DNA of 64,000 nucleotides. Source: an uncultured Clostridia bacterium. Lineage in GTDB: Bacteria > Bacillota > Clostridia > Oscillospirales > Ruminococcaceae. The notes under the pieces are model-generated. The model worked only from the letters and a program-made list of their open reading frames with translations. It was not told where the DNA came from and did not search any database. The stretch is taken from NCBI GenBank assembly GCA_947632025.1, contig CANRNN010000009.1, positions 62,001 through 126,000 on the forward strand. Reading direction: 5' to 3'. Both the position numbers and the translations under genes were made by a program. Shown here piece by piece: positions 25,481-34,375 of this stretch. The stretch's first letter is position 1; each line of letters starts with the position of its first letter.

Positions 25481-25509
25481 TTGCATTTTTGAGCGTGGTG
25501 TGATATAAT
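25481..25509 (+). promoter_or_regulatory. Probable SigA-type promoter
   Basis: TTGCAT, 17-base spacer ending GGTGTGA, TATAAT; 58 bases before the ATG at 25567. Confidence 0.65.
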
Positions 25510-25566
25510 GAATATAAGTACGAGCATTCGGTTCGCTTGTTAGATCAAAACTATGGAGGTTTAATT

Positions 25567-26409
25567 ATGGAAATCAATGAAATGGAGTCGTCTTTGAACG
25601 GTAAATTTTTTATGGCGGGTTCGCCCGACGGAGAAATTTTGGTGTTCAATTCCGAAACCGGCGAGAGGTTCGGACCGTATAAGACCGAGTTTTTGAGCGG
25701 CGGGCGGAGAATGTGTCTGAGCGAAGACGGAGAGCTTTTTGCAGCGGGGCAATACAAGGGGAATACGACGATTTACGAGACAAAAACCGGCAAAGAAATT
25801 CGGAGCAACGAATTTTTCCATGCGCAAAGGCTGAGGTTTTCGCTTGACAAAAAACAGCTGTGGGTGTTTTATTCCGATATGCAGTTTATTGTAACTTTGG
25901 GCGAAAAACTCCAGGACCTAAAGCATAATATCAGCGATATTTACCCCGACGCGGAAATGCCGCTGACGTTGTCTGGCGACGAAAAGCAGATAAAATTCCC
26001 CGGAAAAATTCTGAAACTCGAAAAAATGGTAATGGATATGTTTCCGCAAAACGGACGGGTCTATTGTGCTCTGTTCGGCGGCGGAATGAAATGTTTCTCG
26101 AAAACCAAAAAGGAGCTTTGGTCTGCGGAAAACAATCCGGGCGAAATTTATCAGAAAATAGCCTACTGCGGGAAATTTAATTACGTTCTTGGACTTGGTT
26201 TCAAAGCCGAAGAACCGCGGACAGAGCCTTTTCATTTTGTTGACGTGAGGAGTGCCGAAACAGGTGAGCTTGTCTATACCGTGGGACTTTACGAGGGTAA
26301 TTATTTTACGTTTACAGATTGCGGAATTGTCGCTTCAAACGGCGATTTTTACGAACTTCAAGAAAAAGATTTTGTGTTAAAAGAAAAGCGGTTTGATATG
26401 CTTACATAA
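25567..26409 (+). CDS. Hypothetical WD40/beta-propeller-like protein
   Basis: 280 residues, cytosolic, no signal peptide. Repeating segments of about 40 residues resemble beta-propeller blades: FMAGSPDGEILVFNSETGERFG, FAAGQYKGNTTIYETKTGKEI (given in part) and VDVRSAETGELVYTVGL. This blade-like pattern (G-x-x-x-x-U-x-x-x-T-G-x-x) suggests WD40-type repeats, but I recognise no characterised family. ATG 25567 follows TATGGAGGTTTAATT; ten in-frame codons further upstream are unsupported. Monocistronic with its own promoter and a terminator at 26474. Confidence 0.65.
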   Translation: MEINEMESSLNGKFFMAGSPDGEILVFNSETGERFGPYKTEFLSGGRRMCLSEDGELFAAGQYKGNTTIYETKTGKEIRSNEFFHAQRLRFSLDKKQLWVFYSDMQFIVTLGEKLQDLKHNISDIYPDAEMPLTLSGDEKQIKFPGKILKLEKMVMDMFPQNGRVYCALFGGGMKCFSKTKKELWSAENNPGEIYQKIAYCGKFNYVLGLGFKAEEPRTEPFHFVDVRSAETGELVYTVGLYEGNYFTFTDCGIVASNGDFYELQEKDFVLKEKRFDMLT

Positions 26410-26473
26410 CCATAGCATTTTACATTGTCCGATTGCCGTATAAAATCCATACTGACTTAAAGTGAAAATAAAA

Positions 26474-26508
26474 TATCCGCCGTTTGCTCACGGCGGATAA
26501 ATTTTTTC
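26474..26508 (+). terminator. Rho-independent terminator
   Basis: TATCCGCCG/CGGCGGATA 9-bp stem, 8-base loop, then AATTTTTTC. Ends the gene at 25567 and marks the left border of the putative island. Confidence 0.85.
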
Positions 26509-26523
26509 GCTTAAAATTCGGAA

Positions 26524-26557
26524 TTACGCCTTCATAGCCTCTTCAACCGCAACAGTA
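26524..26557 (-). pseudogene. Displaced 3' end of the GGGtGRT gene (putative distal att site)
   Basis: On the minus strand this stretch reads YTVAVEEAMKA-stop. The intact GGGtGRT gene at 36416-37417 ends CAVAVEEAMKG-stop. The 20 bases 26531-26550 are identical to 36423-36442 (TTCATAGCCTCTTCAACCGC) and in the same orientation. Upstream coding sequence is absent, so this is only the gene's tail, as left at the far end of an element that inserts into a gene's 3' end. Confidence 0.75.
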
Positions 26558-26674
26558 TACACGGTGTATAGCGTGTTAAAGCCCCGTTTGCATCTTACCT
26601 GTGTATTGTAAATACGGCTTTGCAAAAAATATTCCTTGTTCACGGCAATTGTAAAAAGCGTGCTTTGCAAATAC

Positions 26675-27910
26675 TTATTTTATAGTAATAGGAAACCAAA
26701 CCGTAACAGTTGTCCCTTTTCCGATGTCGCTTTCAATGTGTATCTGCGCGTGATGATACATTGCACCGTGCTTTACAATAGACAGCCCAAGACCCGTTCC
26801 GCCTATCGCTTTTGAACGCGCTTTGTCCACGCGATAAAAACGCTCGAAAATGCGCTCCTGCTCCTCTTTTGCAATGCCGATACCGGTATCCCGCACAGAC
26901 AGCAAGACAGTATTTTCGGTTTCACGAACACTTATCTCCGCAAGCCCGTTCGGGTGGTTGTATTTTATAGCATTGTCGCAAAGATTATAAATCACTTCGT
27001 CCAGAATTTTCCGAACTCCGAAAATATGACAATGCTCACCGATAACACGCACCTGTACCTGTGATTTTTCCGCCTCGGACTGTAAACGTTCTGCTATATT
27101 TTCCGCAAGGTCATAAATGTCAACTTGTTCCTGTTCAAATTCCGTTTTTTCGTCTAATTCCGAAATTCGCAGAATATCCTGCACAAGCGTTATCATTCTC
27201 TGTGATTCATCATAAATGGATTTTGAAAAATCAGCGACCGTTTCCCTGTCCGCGTCGCCCTGCATAAGCATTTCCGCAAATCCCGAAATAGAGGTCAGCG
27301 GAGTTTTCAGCTCGTGCGAAACATTCGATGTAAATTCACGCCGCATTTGTTCGCGTTTTTCGCGTTCTTCATCATCTATAATGTTCTTTGAGATCTTCAC
27401 TGAAAGAATTGCCGACGCTCCAACCGCAAGCAGAATTATTACCGCTATCGGAACGGCAAGATTTATGATGATATTTAAAATCGTGTTCTGCCTTGCAGAA
27501 ACGCGGAGAATATTCCCGTTTTCGAGTTTCACGGCATAGTAGACCGTCCTCTCCATAAAGGTTTCGGAATAACGAACGCTTGTGCCGCTGCCGTTTTCCA
27601 GTGCAAGCTGAATTTCCTTTCGGTCAAGATGATTTTCGAGTTTGTCCAGATCCGCCCGTGTGTCGGCAATTACCGTGCCGTCGGGTGCGATAAGCGTAAC
27701 GCGCTCATCGCTGTTTATCCTGTCAAAATAAGAAACGCCCTCCGAAGAAATTGCCGCGCCGACATATTCAGCCTCGGTTTCAAGCCGCGATTTCAACTGC
27801 GCTTCAAAATTCCCGTAGAGCAGTCCGACAATAGCCGCAATGCTTATTACAAGCAGAATTATCGTTATAAAAAGCGTATATCGGAATATTTTCTTATTCA
27901 TCATCTTCAC
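26675..27910 (-). CDS. phoR: Phosphate-sensing histidine kinase PhoR
   Basis: About 411 residues: transmembrane helix (about 8-30), extracellular domain (about 31-150), second helix (about 151-172), HisKA with FTSNVSHELKTPLTSIS, and HATPase with N-box (YNLCDNAIKYN), DTGIGIA and GTGLGLSIV. This is the PhoR layout of Firmicutes; it phosphorylates PhoB/PhoP under phosphate limitation. Last gene of the pst-pho operon and overlaps the end of phoB. Three start codons (27910, 27904, 27901) are possible; none has a strong ribosome site, so it may depend on coupling with phoB. Confidence 0.88.
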   Translation of the reverse strand: MKMMNKKIFRYTLFITIILLVISIAAIVGLLYGNFEAQLKSRLETEAEYVGAAISSEGVSYFDRINSDERVTLIAPDGTVIADTRADLDKLENHLDRKEIQLALENGSGTSVRYSETFMERTVYYAVKLENGNILRVSARQNTILNIIINLAVPIAVIILLAVGASAILSVKISKNIIDDEEREKREQMRREFTSNVSHELKTPLTSISGFAEMLMQGDADRETVADFSKSIYDESQRMITLVQDILRISELDEKTEFEQEQVDIYDLAENIAERLQSEAEKSQVQVRVIGEHCHIFGVRKILDEVIYNLCDNAIKYNHPNGLAEISVRETENTVLLSVRDTGIGIAKEEQERIFERFYRVDKARSKAIGGTGLGLSIVKHGAMYHHAQIHIESDIGKGTTVTVWFPITIK

Positions 27911-28571
27911 CGATTTTATAACCGATATTTTTCACGGTCTGAATGTATTTTCCCGCTTTTCCAAGTTTACTTCTCAGATTTCGGATATGCACGTCAAGCG
28001 TCCGCGATTCGCCGTAAAATTCTCCCCATATTTTGGAGAATAATTCCTCACGGGAAACAACTTTCCCGCCCGCTCTCATCAGAATTTCAAGCAAGGCAAA
28101 TTCCTTGAACGAAAGAGATACAGGCTCTCCCGAAACGGTTACAACGTGCTTTGCGCTATCCACGGTCATTATTCCGATATGAAAAACGGAATTTTCATCT
28201 GCCATTCTTTTACTTCTCCGCAATACCGCACGCACACGGGAAATCATTTCCGTCATTCCGAACGGTTTGGCAATATAGTCGTCCGCGCCAGCGTCAAGCC
28301 CCGTCACCTTGTCAAATTCGCTGTCCTTTGCCGTTATCATAATAACGGGAATTTTGGAGTCTTTGCGGCGTATTTTTCCGAGTATCGAAAGTCCGTCCTC
28401 TTCGGGGAGCATTATGTCAAGCAGTATCAAATCGGGCTTTTCATTCTGATATGCGCTGTAAAATTCGGACGGCAAGGCAAATCCCTCCACCGCATAATTT
28501 TCACGTTTCAATGCGTAACAGACAAGCTTTCGGATATTGTCGTCGTCCTCAACAAAATAGATTTTCTCCAT
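27894..28571 (-). CDS. phoB: Phosphate regulon response regulator PhoB/PhoP
   Basis: 225 residues (from ATG 28571). Receiver domain with acidic pocket FVEDDD, phospho-Asp in LILLDIMLPEEDG and Lys in AKPFG, then an OmpR/PhoB winged-helix domain (LSFKEFALLEILMRAGG, RTLDVHIRNLRSKLG). It should bind the PHO box at 32712 and activate the operon. A GTG three codons upstream is an alternative; GGGTGAT precedes the ATG. Lies 42 bases downstream of phoU. Confidence 0.88.
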   Translation of the reverse strand: MEKIYFVEDDDNIRKLVCYALKRENYAVEGFALPSEFYSAYQNEKPDLILLDIMLPEEDGLSILGKIRRKDSKIPVIMITAKDSEFDKVTGLDAGADDYIAKPFGMTEMISRVRAVLRRSKRMADENSVFHIGIMTVDSAKHVVTVSGEPVSLSFKEFALLEILMRAGGKVVSREELFSKIWGEFYGESRTLDVHIRNLRSKLGKAGKYIQTVKNIGYKIGEDDE

Positions 28572-28613
28572 TTTTATCACCCGTTAATATGATACCACAT
28601 TTTGCACAGAAAA

Positions 28614-29255
28614 TCAAGCCTTATGCTGTCCCGTGAGAGCGTATATTACCCACTCGGCGATATTTTCCGCGTGGTCGCCGATACGCTCGAAATATTTCGC
28701 TATCATCAGCAAATCAAGAAGTGCCGCCGCGTCCTCAGCTTCGCTTTTTACGGCATTAAGCAGCTTTTGTTTCATCTCGATAAACAACTCGTCAACGGTG
28801 TTGTCCATTAAAATTACTGACTTTGCAAGGTCCGCGTCTTTTTCTGTGTAAGAGTTGACGCTTGCGGCAAGCATTTTCACCGCCGCTTCTGCCATTTTCC
28901 CTATATGCTCGCGGAGAGTTTTGTCCGTTTCGCCGATGTAGTCGCCAAGTTCTACAATGTCCTCCGCGTGGTCGCCGATACGCTCCATATCGGAAATCAT
29001 TTTCAGCGCGGCGGTGATTTGCCTGAAATCCGCCGCGACAGGCTGCTGGTGCATTAAAAGCCGCATACAAAGCGCCTCGATGTCGCGCTCTGTTCGGTCT
29101 ATCTGCTTTTCGCATTCCTCGGCGTTTTTCTTCATTTCGGGTTTATTTTCCGTGAGATATTTTACGGCGTAGGATATGCCCTCTTCGCAAAGCCCGCCCA
29201 TTTCCGCAAGTTCTTTATTCAGCAGTCGGAGCTGTTCTTCATAACGGTCGCGCAT
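28614..29255 (-). CDS. phoU: Phosphate transport regulator PhoU
   Basis: 213 residues, two PhoU three-helix repeats, each with the acidic metal-binding signature (ERIGDHAEDIVELGDY near 90-105 and ERIGDHAENIAEWVIY near 192-207). PhoU restrains PhoR signalling when Pst transports phosphate. Its ATG overlaps the pstB stop (TAATG), with GGGAGG in the end of pstB. Confidence 0.95.
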   Translation of the reverse strand: MRDRYEEQLRLLNKELAEMGGLCEEGISYAVKYLTENKPEMKKNAEECEKQIDRTERDIEALCMRLLMHQQPVAADFRQITAALKMISDMERIGDHAEDIVELGDYIGETDKTLREHIGKMAEAAVKMLAASVNSYTEKDADLAKSVILMDNTVDELFIEMKQKLLNAVKSEAEDAAALLDLLMIAKYFERIGDHAENIAEWVIYALTGQHKA

Positions 29256-30004
29256 TAACCAAACCTCCCTGTGATGTAATCTTCCGTGCGCTTGTCGGAC
29301 GGCATTGAAAACATTTTGTCGGTGTCGCCCGCTTCAATAAGCTCTCCGAGCAGGAAAAACGCCGTTTGGTCAGCAATTCTCGCCGCCTGCTGCATATTGT
29401 GCGTGACAATTACAATGGTATATTTTTCACTAAGTTCCATTGCCAGATCTTCAATTTTGGAAGTGGAGATAGGGTCAAGCGCGGAAGTCGGTTCGTCCAT
29501 TAAAAGCACTTCCGGCTCGACTGCCAAGGCTCTTGCGATACACAATCTCTGCTGCTGACCGCCGCTCATTCCGAGCGCGCTCTTTTTCAGTCTGTCCTTG
29601 CATTCGTCCCAGATAGCCGCTTTTTTCAGCGACATTTCCACAATTTCGTCCAACTTTTTCCGAGAACGTATGCCGTGAATGCGCGGTCCGTAGGCGATGT
29701 TGTCGTAAATGCTCATAGGAAACGGGTTCGGTTTCTGAAAGACCATTCCCACGCGCTTTCTCAGTTCATTCACATCATAGTCTTTGTAAATATCCACACC
29801 GTCAAGCGTAATTTCACCCTCTACGCGGCAGCCCTCCACAAGGTCGTTCATTCGGTTGAGGGATTTCAGAAACGTGGATTTTCCGCACCCCGACGGACCT
29901 ATAAGCGCGGTTATCTTCCGCGCGGGGAAATCGAGGTTTATGTCTTTCAAGGCTTGATTTTTGCCGTACCACAAATTGACATTTTTCGCCGAAACAGCGT
30001 TCAT
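29255..30004 (-). CDS. pstB: Phosphate ABC transporter ATP-binding protein
   Basis: 249 residues, full length. Walker [20 protein letters not shown] (about 33-51), signature [15 protein letters not shown], Walker [14 protein letters not shown] and the switch His in VTHNM. Energises phosphate import with PstA and PstC. Overlaps pstA (ATGA) and phoU. Confidence 0.97.
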   Translation of the reverse strand: MNAVSAKNVNLWYGKNQALKDINLDFPARKITALIGPSGCGKSTFLKSLNRMNDLVEGCRVEGEITLDGVDIYKDYDVNELRKRVGMVFQKPNPFPMSIYDNIAYGPRIHGIRSRKKLDEIVEMSLKKAAIWDECKDRLKKSALGMSGGQQQRLCIARALAVEPEVLLMDEPTSALDPISTSKIEDLAMELSEKYTIVIVTHNMQQAARIADQTAFFLLGELIEAGDTDKMFSMPSDKRTEDYITGRFG

Positions 30005-30855
30005 TTTCCTTTTCCTTTCTTAAGTAGTTTTGCGGCGATCTTAGCGGCAATATTGAGCAAAAGCGTGAGTACCAGCAGTATCGCGGCAATTGCGAACGCC
30101 GTGTCGATATCCACGCGCTCCTTTGTGTAAAAGTACATCGAAACCGTGAGCGTAGAACCCGCACCGCCTGCGCTTAACGCTTCCTTAGGCGTTAATATCT
30201 CGTTCGCCATACCCGCCGTGTACATCAGCGCGGCGCTTTCTCCGACAATTCTTCCCACCGCTAAAATGCAGCCTGTGACAATGCCGTCAATCGCGGACGG
30301 CAGAACGACCGTTCTTATTGCATGCCATTTTCCCGCGCCAAGTCCGAAAGCACCCTCGCGGTAGCTTTCGGGAACGGTTTTCAGGCTTTCCTGAGTTGTC
30401 CTGATGATAGTCGGCAGGGTCATTATCACAAGCGTCAGCGCGCCTGCAAGCAGACTTGTCTGAAGCGAGCAGAACTGCACGAAAATCAACATTCCGACAA
30501 GTCCGTAGATTATCGACGGTATTCCCGAAAGCGTTTCGGCGGCAAGCTCTATAATTCTCACGGCTTTTTTGTTTTTCGCGTATTCGCTCAGATACACCGC
30601 TGCGCCCACTCCGAGCGGCAGCACGATGACAAGCGTCATAAGGATAATATAGAGCGTGTTCAGCAGGTTTGGCAGAATACCGACAGTATGATGGAGCAGG
30701 CTCGGTTTACTTGTGAGGAAATCAAGGCTTATGTTCGGAAGTCCGCGCGCGAGGATACATAAAATCATTCCCGCAAGCAGAAGGCAGATAAAAGCCGCGG
30801 CTGTCCGAACAAGGAAATTCAGGAAAATGCTCTTTATTTTCCGAGATTTTTTCAT
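30001..30855 (-). CDS. pstA: Phosphate ABC transporter permease PstA
   Basis: 284 residues with six transmembrane helices and the permease signature ([19 protein letters not shown] type, seen as [14 protein letters not shown], followed by [16 protein letters not shown]). Forms the membrane channel with PstC. Overlaps pstC and pstB by 4 bp each, showing tight coupling. Confidence 0.95.
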   Translation of the reverse strand: MKKSRKIKSIFLNFLVRTAAAFICLLLAGMILCILARGLPNISLDFLTSKPSLLHHTVGILPNLLNTLYIILMTLVIVLPLGVGAAVYLSEYAKNKKAVRIIELAAETLSGIPSIIYGLVGMLIFVQFCSLQTSLLAGALTLVIMTLPTIIRTTQESLKTVPESYREGAFGLGAGKWHAIRTVVLPSAIDGIVTGCILAVGRIVGESAALMYTAGMANEILTPKEALSAGGAGSTLTVSMYFYTKERVDIDTAFAIAAILLVLTLLLNIAAKIAAKLLKKGKGK

Positions 30856-31781
30856 TTCTTATCCCTCTTTACAATAAGGTTCAGCACAAGATTTATCGCC
30901 AAAATGAATATCAAAAGAACTAAAGCGATAGAAAACAGCGCCTCGCGGTGAAGTCCCGAAGAATACGACATCTCGCTTACTACCGCTGTTGTGAGAAGTC
31001 TTACGCTCTTGAAAATGCCGGGCATATTCGCGACGTTTCCCGCGACCATTATAACCGCCATTGCTTCTCCTACCGCTCTGCCCACTCCGAGAACGACAGA
31101 CGCGGTTATTCCGCTTTTCGCGGCGGGAATACTTACCTTGAAAACCGTTTCCGCGTGCGTTGCGCCGAGAGCCAAAGACGCTTCCTCGTATTCCCTCGGA
31201 ACGGCTCGCAGAGCGGTTTCCGATACCGAGATGACCGACGGCAGTATCATAATGGCAAGCACGATTATCGCCGAAAGCAAATTTGCTCCGTCGGGAAGTC
31301 CGAAAATTTCACGCACGGCAGGAACAACGTAGATCATTCCCAGAAGTCCATAAACCACCGACGGTATTCCTGCCATAAGGCTGACTGCGCCGCTTACCGC
31401 CGTACTTATCCGCTTTCCCGAAAATTTCGCGAGAAACGCCGCGCATAAAATGCCGACAGGCACTCCGATAATTACCGCGCCTGTTGTCGCGCAGACCGAG
31501 CTTAAAATAAACGGCAGTATGCCGAATTTCGGGTCGGAGTTTGTCGGCGCCCATTCCGTTCCGAAAAGGAAATCCGTTATTCCTATCTCGTTTATCGCGG
31601 GCGCTCCCGAAATGACAAGAAATACCGTTATCACCAGTACAAACGCCACGGCTATAAACCCGCATACTCCGAAAATAATGTGCATAAGCTTTTCGGAGAT
31701 TTCCGCGGCGGGATTTGCCTTTTTCGGCTTTTCGAGAATATGTATAGCTGAAACCGCATTATTCTGCAACAGGAACCGCAC
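30852..31781 (-). CDS. pstC: Phosphate ABC transporter permease PstC
   Basis: About 309 residues, six transmembrane helices, with the permease loop EASLALGATHAETVFKV and VGRAVGEAMAVIMVAGN. The chosen GTG start at 31781 overlaps the end of pstS by 23 bp, which is unusual; TTG 31769 or ATG 31685 are alternatives, the last giving an N-terminus right at the first helix. Confidence 0.92.
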   Translation of the reverse strand: MRFLLQNNAVSAIHILEKPKKANPAAEISEKLMHIIFGVCGFIAVAFVLVITVFLVISGAPAINEIGITDFLFGTEWAPTNSDPKFGILPFILSSVCATTGAVIIGVPVGILCAAFLAKFSGKRISTAVSGAVSLMAGIPSVVYGLLGMIYVVPAVREIFGLPDGANLLSAIIVLAIMILPSVISVSETALRAVPREYEEASLALGATHAETVFKVSIPAAKSGITASVVLGVGRAVGEAMAVIMVAGNVANMPGIFKSVRLLTTAVVSEMSYSSGLHREALFSIALVLLIFILAINLVLNLIVKRDKK

Positions 31782-32628
31782 CCGCCTCTCTTATATACTC
31801 GCTTACCTCGCTGCTTGTGCAGAAATCGAAGAACGCCTGCGCCGACGCCGAAAGCGCTTTGTCTTTAGATGTCACAAGCAAAAATCCTCTTTGAATGGGG
31901 TATTCCTTGCTTAAAACCGTATCTTCCGAGGGAGTAACTCCGTCAACGCTCAATGCTTTTACGGTATTTCCGACAGCAGCAAGCGACGCGTAACCTATGG
32001 CGTTAGGATTAGACGCGACTGTCTGAATAACGTCGCCTGTTGAGGTGAGCTCCTGTGAGTAAACGCATTTTTCCGCAGTACCCGTGACGGATTCAAAGCC
32101 GTCGCGAGTTCCCGACGCTGCCTCTCTGCCTATGCAGACGATAGGAGCGTCACTGCCGCCGACTTCCGACCAGTTTTTGATTTCACCAAGATAGATTTTT
32201 GTTATCTGCTCTTTTGTGAGATCTGTAACGGCGTTATCTTTGTTGACGATAACAGCTATGCCGTCGAGAGCAATTACCGTACCGTTAAGAGTTTGGGATT
32301 CTTCGGGCTTGAGGTCGCGGCTTGAAAGTCCGATGTCGCAACGTCCGTCCTGAACGGCTTGTATCCCCGAACCCGAACCTGTGGGATTGTAGGTCACTTT
32401 AACGCCCGTTTTCTCCTGATAAGCTTCGCTTAAAAATCCGATAACGGATTCCATAGACGTCGAGCCGTCCGTTGAAACGGACGAGGACTGCTCGTCGTTT
32501 TTCGCTTGCTGATTTACCGAGGACGTCTGAGAATTGCCGCTCTCCGAGCCTTTTTCAGCGGAACAACCCGCCGCGCAAATCGCCATCAAGACCGCCAAAA
32601 TACCCGCCATAAATTGTTTGTTTTTCAT
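31759..32628 (-). CDS. pstS: Phosphate-binding lipoprotein PstS
   Basis: 289 residues. Signal peptide with lipobox ICAAGC (Cys near 22), a Ser/Gln/Asn linker, then the binding domain with the phosphate-contact segments STDGSTSMESVIGFL, TYNPTGSGSGIQAV and GREAASGTRDGFE. ATG 32628 chosen because AAGGAAG lies 8 bases upstream and a proper signal peptide follows; a longer reading to 32706 would cover the promoter. First gene of the operon, behind the PHO box. Confidence 0.93.
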   Translation of the reverse strand: MKNKQFMAGILAVLMAICAAGCSAEKGSESGNSQTSSVNQQAKNDEQSSSVSTDGSTSMESVIGFLSEAYQEKTGVKVTYNPTGSGSGIQAVQDGRCDIGLSSRDLKPEESQTLNGTVIALDGIAVIVNKDNAVTDLTKEQITKIYLGEIKNWSEVGGSDAPIVCIGREAASGTRDGFESVTGTAEKCVYSQELTSTGDVIQTVASNPNAIGYASLAAVGNTVKALSVDGVTPSEDTVLSKEYPIQRGFLLVTSKDKALSASAQAFFDFCTSSEVSEYIREAGAVPVAE

Positions 32629-32672
32629 ATACTTACTTCCTTTCAAAAATATTGCTTTTTGTTTGCAATTTA

Positions 32673-32728
32673 AGTATACATCACGGCGTGTTAAGGTTGA
32701 AATCATTTTAGTGTAAATTGTATGTAAA
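32673..32728 (-). promoter_or_regulatory. PHO box and promoter of the pst-pho operon
   Basis: Minus strand: TTTACA-N5-TTTACA (32712-32728), the PhoP/PhoB direct-repeat form known from Firmicutes (TT[ATC]ACA with 11-base period). A further TTAACA half-site lies at 32689-32694, and a TATACT -10 box at 32673-32678. The -35 region is poor, as expected for an activator-dependent promoter. Confidence 0.8.
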
Positions 32729-32742
32729 ATTCAATTTTTGTA

Positions 32743-32776
32743 TAAAAAATTCCGTCTCGCCAAAAAACGAGACGGC
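32743..32776 (-). terminator. Rho-independent terminator
   Basis: CCGTCTCG/CGAGACGG 8-bp stem with a minus-strand U-run. Ends the XRE gene at 32822 and insulates the pst operon. Confidence 0.85.
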
Positions 32777-32821
32777 ACTAAATATGTTCGGTTCAGAATT
32801 GTTCCAAAAACGCAGGCTTTT

Positions 32822-33532
32822 TTATTCGCCGCTGCTCCTTACCCCTGTAAGCATATAATCAAAGCTGATGTTGAACGCTTCGGATATTCTGCACAAGTCG
32901 GAGAAGTTATAGTTACGCTTTTTCTTTTCGGCTATGCCTATATCGCCCAACTCGTAAATCTTCTGTTTGGGTAAGAGTGTTTCTTCAAGCTGTTCGGGCG
33001 TAATTCCCATAATCATAAGGTGTTGGAGAATTACCATTGATAACCGCACTTGCAGGAATTTATACTCCTCTCCCGCAGGCAGCTTGCCCAAAATGCTTAA
33101 AATCATATCCCGCGCAGGGATATTGTTATGCTTTGATACCCGTGCGCTTTCGGGTAGCCTGATAAGCTGACAGTACAGTTCGGGAGTCATCAGATAGCGC
33201 ATATCGACGTGCATATAATCGGCTATTCGCTCGTAATCCGAATATTTCGGCAAATTCTTATCAAAGCCGTTTAAAAGGCTTGAGATATAGTCGGGGTGCG
33301 CCTTAAAGGAATTATACACTTCCTTAAGCGAGTTTCCAGATTTGACCCACTCAACAGACGGTTCATCGTCATCATCAAAGAAATAGCTTATCTGCACATC
33401 AAAATAATCCGACAGCATTTTGACGGTATCAAAGCTAACGTTTGAACCGTTCTTCCAACGCTTTAGATTTGTAGAGCTTATTCCGAGCTTGTTAAGCAGC
33501 GGGGTGGGCTTTTCATTGTGCAACTCGCACAA
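32822..33532 (-). CDS. XRE-type helix-turn-helix regulator (N-terminus disturbed)
   Basis: 236 residues from TTG 33532. The N-terminal Cro/CI-like domain shows LLNKLGISSTNLKRWKNGS and FDTVKMLSDYF; a second domain of similar style is visible at the end (ITPEQLEETLLPKQKIYELG, CRISEAFNISFDYMLTG). In-frame codons just upstream of the TTG read FDKFIQL, matching the normal N-terminus of such regulators, but they run into the opposite-strand ATPase remnant without an ATG. I infer that the true start was lost at a junction near 33555. It may once have controlled element genes. Confidence 0.7.
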   Translation of the reverse strand: MCELHNEKPTPLLNKLGISSTNLKRWKNGSNVSFDTVKMLSDYFDVQISYFFDDDDEPSVEWVKSGNSLKEVYNSFKAHPDYISSLLNGFDKNLPKYSDYERIADYMHVDMRYLMTPELYCQLIRLPESARVSKHNNIPARDMILSILGKLPAGEEYKFLQVRLSMVILQHLMIMGITPEQLEETLLPKQKIYELGDIGIAEKKKRNYNFSDLCRISEAFNISFDYMLTGVRSSGE

Positions 33533-33536
33533 TTGT

Positions 33537-34086
33537 ATAAATTTATCAAATGGCTGTGGTATCCGTACATACCGCTTGGGAAAATCACGATAATGCAGGG
33601 CAATTCGGGAATTGGCAAGACGATGCTTGCGTTAAATATCGCAGCTGCGCTCTCGAAAGGCGAACCTCTCCCAGGCGACACTCAGCCGCGCGAACCTGTC
33701 AACATCATTTACAACACTGCTGAGGACGGTTTGGGCGATACGATAAAGCCTCGGCTGCGTGCGGCGGAAGCAGACCCATACTATTTCAATGACAGATGAA
33801 CGTATAGAAGATTCGGTTGTTGAGCTTAATGCTATAACTGCTTATTCTCGATCCAATACAGGCGTATCTCGGAGCAAAGATAGATATGAACAAGGCAAAC
33901 GAGGTGCGTTTCATTTTTGCGCAATTGGGGCGCGTAGCCGAGGAAAAAGAATGCTCTGTTGTTCTTATCGGGCATAAAGGGAAAAATCAGATGTACAGTG
34001 AGCTGCAAAGTCTGCTCGGTTCTACCGACCAAGTAGCGGCAGCGCGAAGCGTTCTTACAGTCACAAAGCACCCAAAAAATTCCTAA
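33537..34086 (+). pseudogene. AAA-family ATPase (RepA/helicase-like), frameshifted
   Basis: A single protein is spread over three frames. Part 1 (to 33799): KWLWYPYIPLGKITI and Walker A GNSGIGKTMLAL. Part 2 (near 33790-33815): TDERIED. Part 3 (from about 33838): Walker B LLILDPIQAYLGAKIDMNKANEVR and VVLIGHKGKNQ (both shown in part), ending AAARSVLTVTKHP. This is the RepA-like plasmid/ICE ATPase (AAA_25) found beside relaxases. Two frameshifts and loss of both ends make it non-functional. Confidence 0.75.
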
Positions 34087-34375
34087 AAGTGAGATAGCCA
34101 CATAGTCATAAATTTTTATAGTACGGGAATGGCAAGATGGTCTTGCAACGTGGTCGCGGCGTTCTTGCGTGGGTTTGTGACTATCTTCTCAAATCAACAT
34201 AGCCATTCTTAGTGTCTGAAAATGACTGACTATCTGACAATGTTAAGACAGCGGAGCGGGGAGTGCAGAGGGGCGGCAGTCCCTTTGCCCCTCGGAGAGC
34301 CCCTGTACTTATGATACGATATAGGTTACCTACGGCAAGCCGTAGGTAAAAACGAGCGCGGAAAGGAGAACGAAT
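34087..34375. other. Non-coding mobility region (possible oriT)
   Basis: No gene. A perfect 9-bp inverted repeat ACCTACGGC-AA-GCCGTAGGT lies at 34328-34347, 29 bases before the relaxase remnant, where origins of transfer usually sit. A GC-rich patch (GGGGCGGCAGTCCCTTTGCCCC, in part) precedes it. GAAAGGAGAACGAAT is the ribosome site of the former relaxase. Confidence 0.45.
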
